Both the position numbers and the translations under genes were made by a program. From Gloeotrichia echinulata CP02 (lineage in GTDB: Bacteria > Cyanobacteriota > Cyanobacteriia > Cyanobacteriales > Nostocaceae), in contig CP051187.1 of the NCBI GenBank assembly GCA_038087035.1, positions 4,841,001 through 4,905,000 on the forward strand: a DNA stretch of 64,000 nt. Direction: 5' to 3'. The notes beneath the pieces were generated by a model, which did not search any database, was not told the DNA's origin, and saw only the letters and a program-made list of their open reading frames with translations. Below are positions 60,655-64,000 of the stretch, piece after piece; positions within the stretch are counted from its first letter, which is position 1; each line of letters starts with the position of its first letter.

Positions 60655-61686
60655 CTAATTAACTTCCTGAATTTGCAGGCGAACGGTGTGTTCCACGGCG
60701 CCACTAAGTTGTAATTCCATGACTTCACCGCCGAGGGGTTCTAAGCAACTGAGGAGCGATCGCAGGTTTGGTGTACTTGCACCAGTATCAACATACAATC
60801 TATCGGCTAAATTACTGATGCGTTTCCATGTCATATATAATTTGCCTATGGTTTGTTCTATCTGAGAAGCTTGATTTACTAAGTCCGCAGCTATGCTCAA
60901 ACAGCCGATTCTTTGCGCTTCTTCTAAGGCTGTTTCAATATCTATCTCTTGTTCATTTAAAGCTTGGACTTGAGCGGCGCCTTTAAGATATTTTGCCAAA
61001 TAACGCGCTTCTGAGGTTGCTTGTTTCAGAGTATCAACATCAGGATTGGCGGCTATGTCACGTTGTAAGGATTTTTGGTGCAATTCGGGCAGTTTTTCCA
61101 TTTCCTTGACTAGAGGGGCGATGTAGCGCGGCGGCAAGGTGTTATCTGCGGCTTTTGCTCTGACGGGTTCCGGTAGCAAGTCAGAAGACATGGCTGTCCA
61201 TTCGTCGCTGAGTTGACGGACTTCGCGCCGAGTAATGCGATCGCCTTTTTGCGCGGCTTCACTGACCATCTGTTGCACTTCGGGGACGGCTTTGGCGGTT
61301 TCGACAAAGGCGCGTTTACTAAAGTTATTGACTGCACCAGGGTCAAGTTTACCGTCTTCTATGAGGGTATCAGCACTGTTGGCTAATTGAATCCAGGCAT
61401 AAGCTTGACTTTTGCTGATTTCCCGTTCCTTCAGCCATCGCAGAAAACCGGTACCGCGACCATCACCGCCCTTTTTTTCCCTGTCACGGATAGCCCGTAA
61501 AATGCGCCCCCGCCAGATTTCGGTTTGCAAATCAAAGCGATCGCATACTTGCCATGCTACATCCAACTGTTGTTGAAACTCCATCTCTGGAATCCCTTCA
61601 TCTTCCGGATCGGGAAGTTCAAAGGTCAGATCCGCTGGCTGTTGGAGTGCTTCAGCCAGTTCATTCATCGAGTTGGTATATTCCAC
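60655..61686 (-). CDS. Conserved-looking helical protein, unrecognised (possible DNA-binding)
   Basis: 343 residues (ATG 61686 or 61668). The segment 'GFLRWLKEREISKSQAYAWI' resembles a helix-turn-helix like that of DUF3102/ParB-type proteins; 'KGDRITRREVRQLSDEWTAM' follows. The C-terminal half is helical ('ETALEEAQRIGCLSIAADLV') and ends in a beta-like 'MELQLSGAVEHTVRLQIQ'. No catalytic motif is seen. Flanked by heptamer arrays and MITEs. Probably real, given its length and composition. Confidence 0.65.
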   Translation of the reverse strand: MEYTNSMNELAEALQQPADLTFELPDPEDEGIPEMEFQQQLDVAWQVCDRFDLQTEIWRGRILRAIRDREKKGGDGRGTGFLRWLKEREISKSQAYAWIQLANSADTLIEDGKLDPGAVNNFSKRAFVETAKAVPEVQQMVSEAAQKGDRITRREVRQLSDEWTAMSSDLLPEPVRAKAADNTLPPRYIAPLVKEMEKLPELHQKSLQRDIAANPDVDTLKQATSEARYLAKYLKGAAQVQALNEQEIDIETALEEAQRIGCLSIAADLVNQASQIEQTIGKLYMTWKRISNLADRLYVDTGASTPNLRSLLSCLEPLGGEVMELQLSGAVEHTVRLQIQEVN

Positions 61687-61773
61687 AATTCGTAGCTGAA
61701 CTAGAGTGTGCGATCGGCTTATTATGCCATAATCTGTGTGCTTCAGGGATGAGGTGCAATTAAATTTCTCTGG

Positions 61774-61869
61774 TTACAGCATCTTCCTGTAAATAAACCA
61801 CATTTGCCGTAGGGGCACAGCACTGCTGTGCCCTGAGAGTGTGGTTCAACTACGTGAAAACTGCTGTAA
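61774..61869. repeat. MITE family C relative
   Basis: TTACAGCATCTTCCTGTAAA to GAAAACTGCTGTAA, with AACCACA/TGTGGTT and a GGGCACAGCACTGCTGTGCCC core inside. Confidence 0.8.
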
Positions 61870-61900
61870 TGTCATTGGGGATGGGGCATAGAGCTTCATT

Positions 61901-62005
61901 AATCTAGTTCTGAGGGAGATGAATCTAGCTCCGAGGGAGATGAATCTAGCTCCGAGGGAGATGAATCTAGCTCCGAGGGAGATGAATCTAGCTTGGAGGG
62001 AGATG
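61901..62005. repeat. 21-bp tandem repeat, 5 units
   Basis: The unit is AATCTAGCTCCGAGGGAGATG. It encodes 'MNLAPRE' in one frame, which yields a spurious short ORF. It is the third unrelated array of exactly 21 bp in the window. Confidence 0.92.
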
Positions 62006-62056
62006 AACGGAGTTTTGAGACCGGTTCACTTTCCTCTCGTTCCCAGCCTCCAGGCT

Positions 62057-62182
62057 CAATACAGTTCAGTTAAGGAAAATTGTCGTAGGGGCACGGCACG
62101 AATAAAATTGTCATTAGAACAAAAAATTTTGGATGCCGTGCCCCTACAGTGTATATCATTCGAGCCTAACTGAACTGTATTG
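62057..62182. repeat. MITE family B, copy 4 (inverted), with 10-bp target duplication
   Basis: CAATACAGTTCAGTTAAGG to CTAACTGAACTGTATTG. CCTCCAGGCT occurs exactly on both sides (62047-62056 and 62183-62192). Without the element the flanks would join into a TTCCCAGCCTCCAGGCTGGGA-type palindrome, so it inserted in a pre-existing hairpin. Confidence 0.92.
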
Positions 62183-62510
62183 CCTCCAGGCTGGGAATGT
62201 ATTCAAGAGGCTCTGTCTCTTGTCAAGCTACTGGAGGCGGAGCCTTCCAGAATGGGTTAAGAGCCTAGAGGCTCTTAACCAGTCAAAGTTATTCATAGTA
62301 GATCACGGTGAGAAAAGAGAATAGCAAAAAATAAATCATCCAATTTGTTACTAAAATCGTAACCGCAATTTACCCTACTAAAAATACGTTATATAATCAG
62401 AGCGAAATATAAATAATATCTCTATTGACCTATTGACAATTTCAAAAATGCCTATTCACAGATAGCGCAGGCAGAAAGAACGGTATAAAAATTACTCATT
62501 GAGGTGAATA

Positions 62511-64000
62511 ATGGGGAGTGCAAAGTCTCGCTCAATTGTTTGGTGCTGGCTACCGAATTTGACCCGTTACAGTTTAACAGTTTTGCTGAGTGTGGTAATG
62601 CTGGCTGAGTCTGTGGGTGCGACACCGAGAAATACACAGTTACAAATAGCGCAGCAGTCAGGGACGCCACAAGATGCAAATCGCGCTGCGGCGCAAAAAG
62701 CACAACAAGAAGCCTCTGAATTACAAAAACAGAATGCACCCTTATTAACTCAAATCATTCCTAAATTTGAAGAAGCCCTAAAATATTGGCGTTTAGCAGG
62801 CGATCGCCAAAAAGAAGCCACAACACTCAATGAAATTGCTAGACGATACTGGTTTCGAGGTGAATATCCCAAAGCTGTGGAATATGCTCACAAAGCACTA
62901 CCTATTTGTCAAGCTTTAGGGGATAAAGAATGTGAGGGAGCAGCCACCGGTTTACTTAGCATGAGTTACGAGAAAATGGGAGAATATCAAAAGGCGATTG
63001 ATCTCTACCTGCAAGTTCCATCACTGTTCCCTGAAACTTCCAATTTGCTACCTAGCATTTTTAGTAGCGTTGGACGTATTTACGGTGAAAAATTAGGCGC
63101 AAAACAGAAAGCACTTGATTATTACAACAAAGCTTTGGATTTCTGGAAACAAAAAGGTGATGTCGTCCAACAAGCTAATATACTTACATCTATTGGTGGT
63201 TTTTACTTATTTGCGTTAGGTGAAATCAACAAAAGCATTGAAATTCTCAAGCAAGCTAATACTCTCGATCCAGAATTTAAGAGAGATATACCATACAATT
63301 TGTTATACGGGTCGTTAGCCAGCTCAAGTTGTACAGATCAATTAGCATCATTAAAAAAGCCTCCCGATATTGAGCAACCAAAGGATTCGTCGAATCAATC
63401 CGCAACCCCTAATTCTGACGCAGTTACCAACAATAATATCGAAGAATGGAACCAACTAGTTCAAGAATCGCGCAAGGAAGAGATTCTTCAAGGTGAGGTA
63501 AGTTTTCTAGAATTTATTGCTGGTTTGGGATACGAACCAATCGGGGAATATCCAAAAGCTTTTGAAGTTTATCAACAAACGCTAAAACTAAGGCAAATAA
63601 TGGGTGAAAAACCCGCAGAAGCAAATACCCTTACCTCTATTGCTAATATTCTAAACAAGCAAGGTAAAAAACAAGAAGCAATTAATTTTCTGAATCAAGC
63701 GTTAGACATTCAACGTCAAATTAAAGATCGTTCACCAGAAGCAGATACTTTGAATACTCTCGGCGATGTTTACTTGTCTTTAGGTGCAAATTCTCAGGGT
63801 TTAAGTGCTTATAATCAAGCATTATCTCTATCGAAAATTCTTGGTAATCGCTCGACACAAATTAGTACTCTTACCAATATAGGTAGGTTTTATAGGGACT
63901 TACAAGATTACCCACAAGCTCTAAATTATTATCAGCAAGCCTTGTCTATATCCCGAACAACGGGAAAGTGTAATCATGAAGTTGGCTCACTAATTGGTAT
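62511..64000 (+). CDS. Secreted TPR-repeat protein (probably CHAT-type), N-terminal part
   Basis: The frame opens at ATG 62511 with GAGGTGA five bases upstream and stays open to the window edge (about 496 residues). A signal-like segment ('LTVLLSVVMLAESVGATP') is followed by tetratricopeptide repeats: 'IARRYWFRGEYPKAVEYAHK', 'LGAKQKALDYYNKALDFWKQ', 'ILNKQGKKQEAINFLNQALD' and 'YRDLQDYPQALNYYQQALSI'. This architecture is typical of cyanobacterial proteins ending in a CHAT (caspase-HetF-associated) protease domain, but that domain is beyond the window and is not confirmed. Confidence 0.85.
   Translation, partial: MGSAKSRSIVWCWLPNLTRYSLTVLLSVVMLAESVGATPRNTQLQIAQQSGTPQDANRAAAQKAQQEASELQKQNAPLLTQIIPKFEEALKYWRLAGDRQKEATTLNEIARRYWFRGEYPKAVEYAHKALPICQALGDKECEGAATGLLSMSYEKMGEYQKAIDLYLQVPSLFPETSNLLPSIFSSVGRIYGEKLGAKQKALDYYNKALDFWKQKGDVVQQANILTSIGGFYLFALGEINKSIEILKQANTLDPEFKRDIPYNLLYGSLASSSCTDQLASLKKPPDIEQPKDSSNQSATPNSDAVTNNNIEEWNQLVQESRKEEILQGEVSFLEFIAGLGYEPIGEYPKAFEVYQQTLKLRQIMGEKPAEANTLTSIANILNKQGKKQEAINFLNQALDIQRQIKDRSPEADTLNTLGDVYLSLGANSQGLSAYNQALSLSKILGNRSTQISTLTNIGRFYRDLQDYPQALNYYQQALSISRTTGKCNHEVGSLIG

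Noticed and set aside
61919..62173. 84-residue frame beginning 'MNLAPRE' repeats
   Set aside because: It runs from a 21-bp array straight into a family B MITE, so it has no gene-like part.

Overview
The window reads as chromosomal DNA of a filamentous, probably heterocyst-forming cyanobacterium (Nostocales). The evidence is a photosystem I PsaK gene, Ycf66, the cyanobacterial acyl-ACP reductase / aldehyde-deformylating oxygenase pair, an FdC2-type plant-like ferredoxin, many HIP1 octamers (GCGATCGC), and long heptanucleotide short tandem repeats (TTGACCC, GGGGATT, TCATTTG, TAACTCC classes) that are characteristic of that order. The species cannot be fixed from the sequence alone.

Layout. 1-2.9 kb: the end of a branched-chain-type substrate-binding protein, a repeat cluster, and a polar amino-acid ABC permease plus binding lipoprotein (no ATPase). 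3.2-8.7 kb: tRNA-Ser(GGA), ferredoxin, a degenerate thermonuclease-like lipoprotein, an inositol-monophosphatase-family enzyme, a DnaJ/TPR protein, hisZ and a two-cluster ferredoxin. 8.8-13.8 kb: an IS200/IS605-derived remnant, fdhD with an FdhF/YdeP-type molybdoenzyme, and a class I aldolase. 14-18.8 kb is accessory: a Uma2 protein, an MntA-HepT toxin-antitoxin pair, and a large membrane ATPase with a repetitive transmembrane domain. 19-24.3 kb: a cobalamin riboswitch followed by cobG, cobH, cobI and a cbiG-cobJ fusion. 24.7-25.3 kb: two tandem, related, structured RNA candidates, each ending in an intrinsic terminator. 25.4-32.5 kb is accessory: a ParB-like/HhH protein with a nuclease-ParA fusion, a solo TnpB, a second ParA, and a wrecked EACC1-caspase-SUMF1 conflict locus. 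32.7-45 kb: ileS, HigBA, an Rpn-type nuclease, ycf66, gnd, a Ser/Thr kinase, VapBC, a Rieske oxygenase and an Asn/Gly-repeat protein. 45-55 kb is mostly housekeeping: a lipoate-ligase-like protein, a site-2 protease, psaK, trpF, folE, an SDR, accA, aar and ado. 55-64 kb: a sugar ABC permease, a 13-unit 89-bp minisatellite, a small Cys-containing peptide, a filamentous-haemagglutinin-type secreted protein, an unrecognised regulator-like protein and a TPR protein cut by the window edge.

The most striking property is the density of small, palindromic, non-coding repeats (MITE-like). At least five families with different terminal inverted repeats occur. One (CAATACRGTTCAG termini) shows exact 10-bp target duplications at three of four copies. 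Elements are nested inside one another at two sites. Repeat DNA has entered reading frames without breaking them (cobG, ileS, the cbiG-cobJ linker). Two copies of one family lie beside truncated genes. Many elements share the same palindromic core despite unrelated ends.

Functional links: the B12 genes form a riboswitch-controlled operon. FdhD probably sulfurates the adjacent molybdoenzyme. aar/ado make alkanes from fatty acyl-ACP, and accA feeds the same pathway. The toxin-antitoxin, caspase, TnpB and nuclease-ParA loci make the accessory regions look like defence or conflict islands.
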